DNA from: Lunularia cruciata
Lineage: Eukaryota; Streptophyta; Marchantiopsida; Lunulariales; Lunulariaceae
Length of the DNA stretch: 64,000 nucleotides
Reading direction: 5' to 3'
Assembly (NCBI GenBank): GCA_948567375.1
Contig: OX419761.1
Coordinates: 27,406,501 to 27,470,500, forward strand
How positions within the stretch are numbered: position 1 is the first letter of the stretch; every line of letters starts with the position of its first letter. The notes beneath the pieces are model-generated. The model made no database searches and was not told where the DNA came from. It was given only the letters and a program-made list of their open reading frames with translations. Both the position numbers and the translations under genes were made by a program. Below are positions 11,397-21,508 of this stretch, piece after piece.

Positions 11397-11814
11397 CTCC
11401 ATAAACTTCAAATGCTTGTAACTTCTTCTACAGACTTCCAAACTTTGCGATTTTGGTGGCAATGGAAAGCCCTGAACAAGACGCTTCCAACGAAATGTAA
11501 CACGCTTGATTTGGAGTTATGGTTATTGAGATATAGCCCCCGCAAGAATCCTGACTTGCAACTTCTATTTCTCCTTCGGCGTTTGCCTTCCTTAACGTTT
11601 GATCCGAGTTTTTCCCTCCTTTGACACGAAGTAAGCTTCTTCGGGTCTAATCCAAACCGAGCCATTCTTCCTCTTACATGAAGTTGATTTCCTCGGGTCT
11701 GATCAAATCACAAGTTTGCACTCATTTCTTCTCCATTTGGTTTCAATTTGGTTTCAACAAAGCATTTTTTCTTCTAAACTCGTCCAAAATGAAAAATGTA
11801 AGTACCACAAGGGC

Positions 11815-12427
11815 TCAAAGTAAAATTATTTTAGGGTTAGCCTTGGTATTTAAGGGAGATAGAAATTGATAGTAAGGGCTGGATTTTGTCTTGAAGGTCC
11901 AAGAGATTGGCCTTTCCAACCTACAAGAATAAATTAATAAGAGACTACAAAAGCTACTATAGAAAGCCAGACATACATTGTGTTAGGATTGGTAGTGTAG
12001 AAGACTTGAGCTATTGAAAAACAATAGAAAGTGGAATTTAATCTTATTACTTTAAATGGGTGACTAAATGTATACAAATTTTGGAGTCAATATAATTTTA
12101 TTCATGACATAGTACTCCTTGTTCCTTGTTTGCATTTTTGTCCCAATTAATTGGGAAGATAGTAAGTTCTCCCTACCAATTTGCTACTTGGAGATTGAGT
12201 GACATACTACAAAAGGCCAAAGACTATGGAGGTGAGAGACCCTTGAACCATCTTTGAGGTAAGTGTCTATAGGAACTTTGTATGCCCTAGTGGAGAAACA
12301 CCCAAATACTAGAGTCCAAACTATCACCCCTCTCCAAGACAAATTGAAGGCTGGGCTGGAAGGGGCTGTGTAAGTCACATAGCCCACTATCTCTTCACTT
12401 TAGGATTAGTTTTTCCCATGTGACGAT
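11815..12427. other. Remainder of the interrupted host sequence; no clear gene
   Basis: Sequence right of the solo LTR resumes the left flank and then becomes non-coding. A 67-codon minus-strand frame (12184-12387, 'SWRGVIVWTLVFGCFSTRAY') is open but unidentified and may belong to the adjacent LTR of the Tat-like element. Confidence 0.35.
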
Positions 12428-13234
12428 CAATCTTGGCCTATAGTTGATATTTGTTCTTGATTTGTATCTCTTTATTCTCCATTTGTAGCTTCTCTAAGTC
12501 CAATTGCACTTCATCTTGATTCTTTCTCTTACTCCTTTTGGTTTGTCATGAAGAAGGCATTTTGTCTTTGCACTTCAAAGATATCATGTGTCAATGTATT
12601 TATCTTCTTTGCTTCCTCCTTATAAAGATTGCAAACCTTGAAAAACTCTTCCTTTGTCTCCTTGTCTTCAGCCTTCTTGGTGTAGAGCTTTTGGTACATA
12701 CTATGCACCAAGGTAGTATAATCTACAATCTCAAGGCTTTCCTTTGGTATTCAGGAAGTAAGAGCTCCATTATCTGTAGTTTTGCACCTACCAAATGTAC
12801 CACAATATGGGCTCTCTCATAGACCTACACTAGGTTCTGGACTTGCTTCACCCTCTCCTTATATTGGTACTTCTCGAGGAGGGGCTTTGGCTCCTTGTGG
12901 TTCTTGAACCTTAGCTTTGATTTCAACTTCTTCCTTTGGTTTGGCCCTTACTTATTCTGGTTGGATATCTTTTTGAACTTTGGACTAAAGGTCCTTTTGG
13001 GCCAAAGTTACTATCTTTGACCAACCTTTCAAGCCATTTCTTATTTTTTATTCTTCCCTCAAAGTGCCCTTTGCTTTGGACATATGTTACTCATAAATTT
13101 GTGTAAACAAACTTAAATCCAAAATGCATTTCAACTAACTTTTTCCTCCTTAACATTAGGTCAGGCTACCATATTTTTACAAAAAAGAGTGAAATTAATA
13201 AACAAGTAAATTTTTTGAAAATGTGAGCACCACA
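12428..13234 (-). repeat. 3' LTR of T1 (part), with coiled-coil coding remnant
   Basis: This is similar over its length to 20711-21508. Its minus-strand start (TGTGGTGCTCAC) follows a purine-rich tract, as expected for an LTR. The minus strand also contains a 60-codon open coiled-coil frame (12529-12711, 'EDKETKEEFFKVCNLYKEEA') within a longer Lys/Glu-rich decayed frame. Either the LTR carries a coding sequence, or the repeat is a post-integrase accessory frame. The left edge is only where similarity to the other copy fades. Confidence 0.55.
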
Positions 13235-13246
13235 TATCCCTTCTCC
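13235..13246 (-). other. Candidate polypurine tract of T1
   Basis: The minus strand reads GGAGAAGGGATA immediately before TGTGGTGC. A purine run just upstream of a TG start is the usual second-strand primer of LTR elements. Confidence 0.55.
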
Positions 13247-13299
13247 AATGTAAGAGTCTTGGTGGACACAAGATTAATTCTCTCACTTGAGATCAAGCA

Positions 13300-14244
13300 T
13301 AATATTTCCTTGGCTTCCAACCATTCACCCTAGTGCTTCCTCCTAGATCAACAAGTTACAAGGACCCATTATTATAAATTTTCTCTTCTTTGCATGGTCT
13401 TTTCCACCTAATGTGCTACTTCTTGGGGAAGAACTTGTGTTAGCTATCAGATAGTAGCATTTGCTCTCTTTTGGCTACTTGCATTTGTTTGATCTTCTTG
13501 TCATGATGCTCTTTCTTGTGAATTTGACTTGCCTTTCTGCACTTTTTGGAGTTGTCACTTTTTTCCTCCAAGAATATAAGTTGCTACATCCAAATGTTTT
13601 TTCTATCTTCTTCCAACATTTTTTCCTTAGAGAGAATTTGATACCAAATTACCAATGGAATTTGGTATCTCAAATTCCATTGGTAAGATTAAGTGCAAAC
13701 CAAAAGACAAGAAGTATGGTGTTTGCTTTGTCATGATCTTCTTGGTAGTGTGGTATGCCCAAAAGGCTACTGGTTGGTTGGAGCTCAATTGTATCCATAA
13801 TTGATGGTTATCTTGTTGAGAATTTTACACAAAAGTCCATTTTCTCTCCCTATTAATCCATTTCCCTTTGATTTGTAAGGTTTTGTGTTTTGATGCTTGA
13901 TCTTAAAATTCTTTGTGAGTGATTCTACCAAGTGGTTCAAGAAAGACACTCTTGTATCACTAACTAGCTTTATAGGAGATCCATATTGGGAGATGATGTT
14001 CCAAAATAAGAATTTGGCTACTATGTCAACATCATCCCATCACTTGGCTTTGGCCTCAATCATCTTTGTAGCACAATCTATGCAAACCAAGATATAACTC
14101 CTTTTTGTAGTCTATGTAGTAGGTTAGATTAAGCCTACAAAGTCTACTCTTGTTTCTTGAATGGTGCTAAGGGTAGGATGGGCCTCAAATGCCATTTTGT
14201 GGTTGGAATAAGTCTTATGGTTTGTTGGCACACATCACACCTTT
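13300..14244 (-). pseudogene. Decayed integrase of T1 (core and C-terminal part)
   Basis: The minus strand reads 'CDVCQQ' (zinc-finger C-x2-C, near 14230), 'HLRPILPLAPF', 'YILVCIDCATKMIEAKAK', 'LVSDTRVSFLNHLVE' (second Asp), 'KPYKSKGNGLIGRENGLL' where the catalytic Glu position reads Gly, and 'TPYFLSFG', followed by a Lys-rich tail 'HHDKKIKQMQVAKREQ'. This is the integrase pattern of non-chromodomain plant gypsy elements. The frame is broken several times. The first half of the zinc finger is cut off by the LTR that starts at 14245. Confidence 0.75.
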
Positions 14245-14693
14245 TGTAGAAGACCAAGGAGAGAAATAAGAGACGGGAGATCAGAATAGAAATCAAATTG
14301 AAAATGCTCAAATGAGGGAAACTACAAATGCCTAGCATGAGCTTGGGCTTTGGTATTTATATGGTAAACAATACAAGGCTCTTGAGAAGTTTCCTTTTAA
14401 GCTCTTGAGAAGCTTCCTTCCTTGGAGTGCAAGCTAAGCTACCTAGGAAGCTTCCAAAGAAACTTCCTTCTTGAAGCCACCTACTTGGAATATGAGCTAA
14501 GCTAGGGTTAACTTGGTATGCAAATTACCCAATCCTTGGAAGGTATCTAGAAGCTTCTTAGGCACTTCTAGACATTCTACCAAGAAGCTTCCTAGATGCT
14601 TCTAGAACATTTTAAGAATTCTTAGCTATATTTAGCTTATTTTATTAACTCATTAGCCTTTTCTAACTCATCTACTAACTCCATATTATTACA
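14245..14693 (-). repeat. 3' LTR of A1 (449 bp)
   Basis: It ends (plus-strand left) TGTAGAAGACC and starts (right) ...CCATATTATTACA, giving TG...CA on the minus strand. It shares with other family-A LTRs the U3 rich in AAGCTTC inverted words, a TATA box (TATAAATA on the minus strand, 14354-14361) and the stretch downstream of it. Confidence 0.8.
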
Positions 14694-16130
14694 TATTCAC
14701 CCATTGCTAGTTTGTGATGTTCTTATTGCTATGGAATCTTCAAAATTTGTATGGCTATTTATGCATTTTGGAGATGACAAAGAGACTCCCATGTGGCCTC
14801 TTGAAGAAGATATACTTTGCAAAGGACCTTATATTCAATGTGTCATTGGCAGCCATGTTGGATGTCGCAACTTCAAGTCTATGATCAACTTCAAATTCTT
14901 CATGATTGCTGACAAGGATGGGAGGAGGAAGAGGGAGTTGGACATGAGTAGAAAAGGAAAATAGGTTAGAATAGAGGGTTTTAACTTTGAAACATAGAAG
15001 ACAATATGGATCCACATATGACTAGGAAGAGCAAGTTTGTAAGCAACATGAGAAATAATTTTAGTAATCTCAAATGGACCTATCCAATTAGGAGCAAGTT
15101 TACAAACTTAGGTATCAAGCGTGAAAGGAAGCTTATTGGAAGAAAGCATGACCTTACCACCTAGTTGAAAGGTGAGATCATGTCAATGCTTATCAACATA
15201 TGCTTTTGCCAATTTTGAGCACAAGAAGATGAGACTTGGCTTGATATAGAGATTTAGATAACATGGACAAAAACATGGAAGTATGCAAGACTTGAGATGG
15301 AAGAGGAGCAAGAAGATAATTTGGAGCAAGTAGATTTTGCACATAAGGGAGAAAAGCTTATACTTGCATGCTTGGAATTATTATAGGAAAACTTGGCAAC
15401 TACAAGACATATATCCAATCAATGTGGTGAACATTGACAAAGGTACATAAAATATTTTCCAAAGTGCAAATTTCTTGTTTTGTTTGTCCACTTGTTCAAG
15501 GATGATAGGCTATAGATAATGCAAGCTAAGCCAATGAGTTTAAAAAAGCACTTGCAAAAATTTACTAGTAAAGCAAGGATCAAGATAAAATATGAGAACT
15601 CTTGGGATCTCATGGTGCTTGAAGATGGTGTTGAAGTAGATCTTGGCCAACATTGGAGCATTGACTATATCCATGGTAGGTGCCAAATGAATCTACTTTT
15701 TGAGCTTATCAGCAAACACTATGATGGCTTTATGGCTATGGTTTGTCTTTGGAAAGGATGTAATGAAGTCTAAGCTAACATGTTGACAATAGGTAAATGG
15801 AGTTGGTAGTGGTTGAAGGAGTCTACTCAAGTTCTGGTCATTGGCTTTGTTGCATTGGTAGCTCTCACAAGATCAAACAAACCCTTGAATCTCTTGCAAT
15901 ATGTTGGGCCACCACCATTAATATTACAGGGTACTCAAGGTCTTGCTCACACCCATGTGACTAGCAACTAATAAGTCATGGGCTTCTTGAAACCACACAA
16001 GTTGTAGATCACCTTTGGCTAGAACATAGATCTGGTTCTCATAGAATAGAAGACATTCTTTGAAGGAGAAGGTGTTGTATTCCTTGTCATGTGCTACAAG
16101 ATGATTTTCTACCAACTGAAAGAAGGGTTC
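14694..16130 (-). pseudogene. Decayed integrase and chromodomain region of A1
   Basis: The minus strand reads 'AHDKEYNTFSFKECLLF' and 'EAHDLLVASHMGVSKTL' (pre-integrase and zinc finger, 15924-16115). The core is heavily broken between about 15.9 and 15.2 kb, then comes 'LTFQLGGKVMLSS' near 15150, where the family-A copy reads 'LTFEIGDKVMLSS'. The chromodomain equivalent at 14694-14930 is barely recognisable. Confidence 0.65.
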
Positions 16131-16179
16131 TTGATGTAAAGAGGTCCTAAACTCAATTTAAACTTTTGAGTCAAGTGAC

Positions 16180-17660
16180 ACTATCATACTTGTTGTTGTT
16201 ATGAAAGATGCAAAGACATTCTTCAAATCAGGTTTATTGTGACAAGGCATCAAGAATGACATGGAACTTTCTTGGTTGTATTTAAGCTCAATGTCAAATG
16301 ATTGTAGTTGCTTCTCCCATCAATGATGCCAAATTTTGGTTAATGGTGCAACAACATGAGCAAAATAATGGATGTATCATTGATTAAAACTTGCTAATCC
16401 ATTAATTCCCCTAACTTTTGTGGCATCCTTAGAAGGAGGTCAATAGATAATGGCTTTAATTTTCTCCTCTTCCATCTTGATTCCCACTCCTAAAACCTTA
16501 TGGCCCAAGTTCTTTTTGCAAAAATGTGCACTTTGACTTCTTGCAATAGAACTTTTCATTGGCATAGTCTTCTCAAGATGTTTCAAACATGGTTCTTGTG
16601 TTTTGTCTCTATCTTATTGTAAATAAAAAATCCATCCAAGAAACTACCAATAGTCCATCAATGCATTTGATCTATGAAGATTTCTTGAGTATTTGTGAGC
16701 CCAAAAGGTAAACCTCCATTCAAAATGCCCATACCTTGTATGGAAGGTAGTCTTTTGTACATCTTCTCCAAACAATTGAAATATGCTAGTATTTGCTTCG
16801 AAGATCCAACTTCAAAAAGAATTGAGGTCCATTTCATTGATCCAACAAGTCATCAATTCAAGCCAAGGGATACACATTCTTTATAATTTATTTATTGAGA
16901 CCATGGTAGTCAATATAGAAGCAAATTTCTCCATCTTTCCATGGTACAAATAGTACCGGTGCTCCTCAAGTGGATGCACTATGTTATTTGACGTCCTCCA
17001 AAAACTCAATCAATGTTGTTTGAAGTTCTTCTTACCTCTTTCGTGAGAGCCAAAAAGTTGGTCTATGTACTAGAGTGCTACTTGGTAATAGCTTGATCTT
17101 GAAAGGTATACCGCAATCAAAGGGTAATTCCTTTGGAAGATCATCTAGAAACACATTTGTAAACTTTTGAATTAACTGATCAACAATTGCTTGATGAGTA
17201 TTCTTATTCTCATTAGATTTTTCTTTATATTTAATCTATACTACAAAAATAGAAATATTTTCCTCCAAAGCTTGCTCTACAACTATTATAGTGAAAGACT
17301 TCTCATCTTGGGATTGACTATTCTTAGGTATCTTACTCAAAGGTGCAAAATAACCTAATCAATAATTCTTACCTTTGTGTTGACTTGAATTTATCATCGG
17401 GTCCAACCAAATTGAAACTTATGATGTTCAAGCCAAGGAAGACCTAAAATTATATTATAGTATAAATGAGCTACTATAAATCTTATTCACTCTAAATATT
17501 CCATCCCAATCTTTAATAAAATAGGTTGGGAAGTACAAAATCTATAATTCTTTTTACAATCCGCCATCATCAATGGTTTACCCAATATTGATTTAATAGG
17601 AATACATAATCCTTTTGCTAATTGCATGGACATGCAATTCTCCAAAATCCCAGAATACTT
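16180..17660 (-). pseudogene. Decayed protease, RT and RNase H of A1
   Basis: Protease: 'CMSMQLAKGLCIPIKSILG' (about 17590-17640) aligns with the family-A copy at 49.4 kb. Pre-RT linker: 'FLDDLPKELPF' near 17140, 'RKR*EELQTTLIEFLED' near 17030. Reverse transcriptase: 'GAPVLFVPWKDGEICFYIDY' near 16970-16910. The catalytic FLDD has decayed to 'SWMDF' near 16630. RNase H is represented only by scraps down to about 16.2 kb. Stops are dense, so it is non-functional. Confidence 0.7.
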
Positions 17661-17669
17661 GAGTGACTT

Positions 17670-19060
17670 CCAAGTCAGGGCAACCATTCTCTTTGGATAG
17701 AGATGCATCTTCTTCTTCTCCCAACTCTTCCAAGGTGATACAATGAATATATGTATCCACTTTGGTGGAAGGTGGAGTAGGTAAAAATCTTATTGTTGGT
17801 CTTGGTGCAAGGAGTTGGGGACAATTTACACTCACATGCCTTGTGGTACCCCAAGGCATGTTAGTGTGACAATTAGCACACAATGGGGTGTATGGAATCT
17901 ATTTCTTGGGCTCCAAACAATGTAACAAGCAGTGTAAAATTGCTTTAAGATTATAGCATGCACTAAGGGTAGCATTTTTCCTTGGAGGTAAATTCCTTCT
18001 CTATGGCTCATTAGTAACATATTCCCTAGGCACTTACTTAGGAATGGTTAAAAAGGGAGTTGGGATTGTACTTGTAGATATCTTTTGTACTATGAAAATC
18101 TGGTCATTCTCCTCTACATAGTATTCATGCTCTTTTAGTACAAAGGTCCATTCCACTACAATGACAAAGAGGGACATGTAGAAAAGCATCCTATATTGGC
18201 ATGTTCCAACTTACTACAAGTCATGCACCAAATATTTGGCTGGGTGTACCAAGGAGATTTTTGCCTCTCTATTGAGCAAAATCCTTGATGAGTTCCACTT
18301 ACTTCATTCCCAATTGAGTGGGGGTCTTTTGGTTGGCATCTACTTTATGCTTGTGAGTACCTTACATTTCTTTCCTTTGTTCCTTCTCTTCTTAAGAAGA
18401 TTACAATTCTGAAGACAAGTTACATTAGATGACTCCAAAGACAAAGAAGGTAGTCTTTAGGTTGACTGTTTCATTTTGCTTCTTTGCACTTCATACTTGG
18501 TGTAGTTTTTGAGTCAAATTGTATAGCTTTGCAAACTTGATCACTTTGCCTATTTTACTATCATCTCATAATTTTGGAAAGACCCAAAGCTCCACAAGAT
18601 GTCCTCCTAAGAACCAAGCTATTGCTTAAATATCCAAGTATACCAAGGTGGCACCTTGCTTAGGCACTAAGACTCAAAGACTCTAGAATCTTTTGGTATA
18701 ATCATGCAACTTCTCATTCCTCTCTTTCTCTAGATTTTTAAGGGTGGCAAACACATTTGCCTCATAATCCAATTCTCAATTATTACTTTCAAGAATTGAC
18801 TTTAGACTATTGGCCAATCTTCTATATTTGTGAGATTTTTACTTGCATGTGTTTACCACCAGTTCATTGCATTCTTCTATAGTAGGCTTGGAGAGATTCA
18901 AAGTCTATTAGCTTCCACATCTTCTTTGTTTGGCCTTTATCCTCCTTCTCATCCTTTCCCTTGAATTTTGGTTACTTTTATTGCATGAAAGGAACATAGT
19001 TAGCTATTTGGTTGAGGATGAAGGCCAAACTAGGAGAAGAACTGCTTTCCTTTACAAGTG
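17670..19060 (-). pseudogene. Decayed gag-like region, probably of T1
   Basis: The minus strand reads 'KNLEKERNEKLHDYTKRF' near 18700-18755, then 'AIAWFLGGHLVELW' and 'KIGKVIKFAKLYNLTQK', the pattern of a retrotransposon Gag (short Arg/Lys helix, Y-x-x-RF, later FLxGL). A Cys/His-rich segment 'CANCHTNMPWGTTRH' (about 17835-17880) is a damaged CCHC knuckle. The sequence does not match the family-A gag at 48.35-49.25 kb, so I assign it to the outer element, but where T1 ends and A1 begins (17.65-17.9 kb) is uncertain. Confidence 0.5.
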
Positions 19061-20710
19061 AGTAACCAAACAGATCCTAATCTGGTGCTAGGTTGGGAAA
19101 AATTTCCAGGTTGTCTATTGAGGAAGATGGCACATTTAGGTTGGAACCTTTGGGATTGTCCAAGCTACAAATCCTAAGCCTAACTTCCAAAAATTTTTTG
19201 TTCCCCATGTCTTTGGCAAAGAGTTCTTGGGGCGATAATGGTGAATGCTCTCCTTTGGTATCCAAAGCCATTGGACATATGCACTAAAGGCACTTAATGT
19301 TCTCCTCTCAAAGCCACCTCTAAAGAGCCACTTGTTCTCTTCTTGGAGAAAGGTTGTCCTCTATCACAAGGGGTTACAAAGCTGCAATTGGAGGAGATGG
19401 GGCTTTAAATAACTGACTAGTGATACTCTTGAGTAAAAATTTGCCTTGCTGTAAGGATAGGGATCAAAGAATAAGTTCACTATTTTATTACTATTTTTCA
19501 AGTTGACTAAATTTTCCTTGAGCTTTATCTCATTGGCTACATGTCTCTCAGCCTTGTGCTTCTGATTTCTCCTAAATACTCTTAGATCATGAGGGGTTTA
19601 AATGTTTCCTAGTACTGAATTCCATGACAACATTCATTGCCTTTTCTTACTTCACTTCTGGCCACTTTGAGGAGTGTATTACTAGCAATGGTATCAAAAA
19701 GCATGTGATAGCTTATTTTCAATGTACTAATTGTAAAAATAGTAAGAAAAGGTCTTTCCCTTGAGGATATGGGTCAAAATTGACTAAAAATGAAGGAAAA
19801 ATGTCACTAGTTGTACTTCATTTATTATTTCATGTTAACTTCTTTGGCATGAACTACTCCTAGAAAAGGCTAGTGTGACTCCCTATGGTGCACTATAGAA
19901 AAAGGAAAACAACAATCACTCACAACAAATATAATCCAAGTTACTCCTGAAGAAGATTGTTCTTTGCTTGGAAGATGACTTTGCTTTTAAGACTTCAACT
20001 TTGAAGTCATGTAATACCCTTCTCATAAATCATTCCCTCAAAGGCATCTTCTACTTGTCCCAATGCTCTTGATTTTTGAGTTTTGTGGTACTTATAATGC
20101 TCCAAACCAAATTGATTCCTCAGCACATTGTTTCACTCCTTTGGCTCCCATAAGAACCGAATTCTTGATCAATTGAAAATCCACTACTCTATACTCAAGC
20201 AATTGTGACCCTATTGTAAATTCTTCATAGTCACTACTCCATGCAAGCATTCACCAAGATTCAAGACAAAGTAATTTGACTTTGGTTGTATGTAAAAGTT
20301 GCAAGGAGAATGAACTTGTAGATTGTTGGGCCAAAGCCTGATATACAATTTTATACTTTGCCTTAAAGGGAATTAACAACTAAGTGGGCTTTTAGGTAAC
20401 CTTTTATCTCTAACTTAGGATTCTAATCCTATCTTATCCTAATCTAACCAGCTAATTAAGCTTCTTACACATATTAGGGGAGGTGTTTGGTCTTCCTTGA
20501 AGTCAACTTTGTATTTTTCTTCCTTGGAATTACTACATTGAAGTGGTACTTGGTTGTGAAGGTCTAGTCAAACCCAAAGGTATTCTTCCTAAACTTTACA
20601 ACTATGAATGTCTAATTAAGACTGATGCTTCAGCCATCTACAAATCTAGAGGTACAATCCTTACCTTAGCATTCTCCAACTTGAAGCAAATGCTAACTAC
20701 TTACTTATCC
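19061..20710. other. Leader/LTR region of T1, no gene recognised
   Basis: No coding feature is recognised. A 64-codon frame exists on each strand near 19.08-19.29 kb; neither has an identifiable domain. TGGTATCAAAAAGC at 19689 on the plus strand resembles a tRNA-Met primer site but faces the wrong way for T1, with no matching LTR found beside it. Confidence 0.4.
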
Positions 20711-21508
20711 TTGGCCTATAGCTTATCTTTATACCCTAGTTGCATGTTCTTCTTCTCCATTTGGGACTTCCTTAGGTCTGATTGTACTTACCTTGGTTTT
20801 TTCTCTTGCTCCTTCTAGTTCATCACAAAGGAGGCATTTTGTCTTTGCACTTCAAAGATGTCATCTGTTAGCATGTTTACCTTCTTTGCCTCCTACAAAC
20901 GAGGAGTTGGCCAAGGTTCACAATCTTTATAAGGATAAAGATTGTGAACCTTGGCCAAATCCTTCTTTGTCTTCTACTCTTTAGACTTCTTGATGTATAG
21001 CTCCTCCTTGTGCATACTTCACACCAAGGTAGTGTAATCTATAATCTTGGAGCACTTGTAGTATTATCTCCACCAAATGCACAAAAAATGGGCCCCTCTT
21101 GGACCTACACTATGGTTGCTTGACTTTCTTTACCCTATCCTTTTGTTGGTATTTTTTGAGGAAGGCGCTCAAGCTTCATGTGGTTCTTGAACCTTAGCTT
21201 AGAGTTCAACTTCTTCCTTTGGTTTGGCATTGCTTCTACTTTTGACCAAGTATCTTCTTGAACTTTGGGCCAAAATTACTTTTCTCCAACCAACCTTTGG
21301 GGCCATTTCTAATTCTGCATTCTTCCCTTGGAGTGCCCTCAGCTTTAGAATTTTTTTACTCATAATTTACACAAACAAACACATCTAGAAAGAGCATTTC
21401 CACCAAGAAACTTTTACCTCCTAAATATTGAATTAGGATGTACTATCTTTACAAACAAGAGTGAAATTAATAAAAAGAGTAAATATTGTGAAAATGTGTG
21501 CATCAAGC
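20711..21508 (-). repeat. 5' LTR of T1 (part)
   Basis: This is a diverged direct copy of 12428-13234. Shared words include 'GGCATTTTGTCTTTGCACTT' (about 20833) and 'CTTCTTCCTTTGGTTTGG' (about 21210). The start on the minus strand reads TGATGCACACATTTTC, against TGTGGTGCTCACATTTTC in the 3' copy. It differs by a perfect local palindrome at 20907-20958. Confidence 0.55.
20907..20958. repeat. Perfect 24-bp inverted repeat with 4-nt loop
   Basis: The left arm starts TTGGCCAAGGTTCACAATC and the right arm is its exact reverse complement; the loop is AAGG (20931-20934). The other T1 LTR copy has only a single version of this stretch (around 12625), so the palindrome arose here after the copies separated. 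Confidence 0.95.

Larger units (their letters stand above)
9896..11809 (-). mobile_element. Solo LTR (1914 bp) with AGGGC target duplication
   Basis: On the plus strand the unit begins TGTGACAACCC and ends GTACCACA, so both ends are TGTG/CACA. It is flanked by identical AGGGC at 9891-9895 and 11810-11814, a perfect 5-bp target-site duplication. No gag, pol, primer site or second LTR lies inside. This is the expected product of recombination between the two LTRs of a full element. The minus orientation is inferred from a TATA-like box at 10564-10573. Confidence 0.85.
14245..17660 (-). mobile_element. Family-A chromovirus relic (A1) inserted in T1
   Basis: On the minus strand the order is protease (about 17.5-17.66 kb), reverse transcriptase, RNase H, integrase, chromodomain region and 3' LTR (14245-14693). 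The domains and LTR match the better-preserved family-A copies at 47744-53304 and 60669-64000. Upstream of the protease the similarity to family A stops near 17655, and I find no 5' LTR or family-A gag, so the copy is truncated at its 5' end. The insertion splits the T1 integrase zinc finger. Confidence 0.75.
12428..21508 (-). mobile_element. Tat/Athila-like Ty3/gypsy relic (element T1), interrupted
   Basis: Two similar segments of about 0.8 kb in the same orientation (12428-13234 and 20711-21508) flank, on the minus strand, a gag-like region (about 18.2-19.06 kb) and an integrase core (13640-14244). A purine-rich tract sits just upstream of the 13234 edge. The order fits 5' LTR, gag, (pol), integrase, polypurine tract, 3' LTR. 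Most of pol is missing, and a family-A element is inserted at the integrase zinc finger. The Tat/Athila assignment rests on the integrase pattern and lack of a chromodomain, and is inference. Confidence 0.6.

Noticed and set aside
19689-19702. Primer-site-like TGGTATCAAAAAGC on the plus strand
   Set aside because: No LTR end or following gag on the plus strand could be found.
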